Translations under genes and position numbers: made by a program
Notes under the pieces: model-generated
What the model was told of the DNA's origin: nothing
The model's database searches: none
Seen by the model: only the letters and a program-made list of their open reading frames with translations
Part shown: in pieces, positions 63,513 through 64,000 of the stretch
How the letters are laid out: the number at the start of each line of letters is the position of its first letter
Numbering within the stretch: position 1 is the stretch's first letter
DNA from: Pseudoglutamicibacter albus
Lineage (GTDB): Bacteria; Actinomycetota; Actinomycetes; Actinomycetales; Micrococcaceae
Reading direction: 5' to 3'
DNA length: 64,000 nucleotides
Assembly: GCF_022346425.1 (NCBI RefSeq)
Contig: NZ_JAKRCW010000001.1
Location: 248,001-312,000 of the forward strand

Positions 63513-64000
63513 GCCGGCACCTCATTTTCTTCAGGCGCGCGGTTTCCTGCGTGGACAGGTGCTGCCACACGGGTAGTTTCTCCCTCAAGCGCAGGTTGCG
63601 TCACGTGGCCATGAGCGTGTTCTGCCGCGGCATCGTGAACAGCCGCCAGACGTGGAGCAGCCGTAGCATCACGGCTGGTTTCGGTGACCCAGAGTTTGCC
63701 GCGTTTTATGAGGTAGATAATGCGGATCGCGAAGATCGGGATCGTCACGAGCAGGAACATTTGCGGCCGGGTGAGGCCCATCCAGGCGATCTCGTTGCCG
63801 CGCACAAACTCGACGAAGAACCGGAATACCGCGTACGTCCCGATATACAGGGTGAGGGTTTCACCCGGTGCGATCGGTTTGAACCGTAGCCAGAACCACA
63901 GAACACAGAATGCGATCAGATGGAACGCGGATTCGTAAGCGAAGCTCGGATGCAAACCCACACCCGCCGGGGTGTGCAGGTGAGCCCCTTGCTGTTCGTT
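63509..64000 (-). CDS. lgt: Prolipoprotein diacylglyceryl transferase, 5' part outside window
   Basis: The frame is open to the right edge at 64000, leaving 163 C-terminal residues. HPSFAYESAFHLIAFCVLWFWL and GETLTLYIGTYAVFRFFVEFVRGNEIAWMGLTRPQM (seen in parts: RFFVEFVRG, LTRPQM) are the conserved Lgt C-terminal motifs, with the catalytic-region Arg and Glu in RFFVEFVRG. Lgt transfers diacylglycerol to the lipobox Cys of prolipoproteins, such as the three lipoproteins found here. The C-terminal 65 residues after the last membrane segment are a polar tail with Ala, Glu, Thr and His. It heads the minus-strand operon with the four small membrane proteins. Confidence 0.9.
   Translation of the reverse strand, partial: NEQQGAHLHTPAGVGLHPSFAYESAFHLIAFCVLWFWLRFKPIAPGETLTLYIGTYAVFRFFVEFVRGNEIAWMGLTRPQMFLLVTIPIFAIRIIYLIKRGKLWVTETSRDATAAPRLAAVHDAAAEHAHGHVTQPALEGETTRVAAPVHAGNRAPEENEVPA

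Overview
The window looks like a chromosomal segment of a high-GC Gram-positive bacterium, most likely a Micrococcaceae-type actinobacterium related to Arthrobacter or Kocuria. The evidence is the GC-rich coding sequence, frequent GTG and TTG starts, many genes that appear to be leaderless (TANNNT hexamer 6-8 nt before the start codon), a Micrococcus/Rhodococcus-type putrescine oxidase, an Arthrobacter-type copper amine oxidase and a full-length Lhr helicase. I see no tRNA, rRNA, CRISPR array, insertion sequence or prophage. The genus is an inference.

Layout. 1-5.7 kb: truncated YhgE/Pip membrane protein with its TetR regulator, a DUF808 protein, and a DsbA/CcdA thiol-redox pair. 5.9-15.1 kb: BCCT osmolyte transporter, a peptide/nickel-type ABC importer (binding protein and two permeases, no ATPase nearby), two tandem Gln/Gly/Tyr-rich single-pass membrane proteins, a MarR regulator and two DUF202 proteins. 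15.1-34.4 kb: a dense amine and polyamine catabolism island. 34.7-37.7 kb: TrpXYZ-type ABC transporter. 37.8-45 kb: b-type cytochrome membrane protein, HAD phosphatase, large secreted subtilase, PdxK-type kinase and a queuosine-precursor transporter. 45-53.4 kb: minus-strand block with tgt, a NUDIX-like protein, an old yellow enzyme, a GATase, a DedA protein and an RluA pseudouridine synthase. 53.5-56.2 kb: manganese-type ABC transporter behind a DtxR-like palindrome. 56.2-64 kb: an immunity-like orphan, Lhr, four small related membrane proteins and the 3' part of lgt.

How the island works (inference from families). Agmatine would go to N-carbamoylputrescine (AguA), then probably to putrescine by the adjacent amidase-signature enzyme instead of the usual nitrilase-type AguB. 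Putrescine oxidase gives 4-aminobutanal, an aldehyde dehydrogenase gives GABA, and GabT and GabD give succinate. A second half carries a topaquinone copper amine oxidase, a TetR regulator, a FeaR-like AraC regulator, an APC permease and a second aldehyde dehydrogenase, resembling the tynA-feaR-feaB logic for aromatic amines. Four CRP/GlxR-like 16-bp sites lie before the amine oxidase, the second permease, the TrpXYZ-type transporter and the secreted protease. This suggests a shared catabolite-type control.
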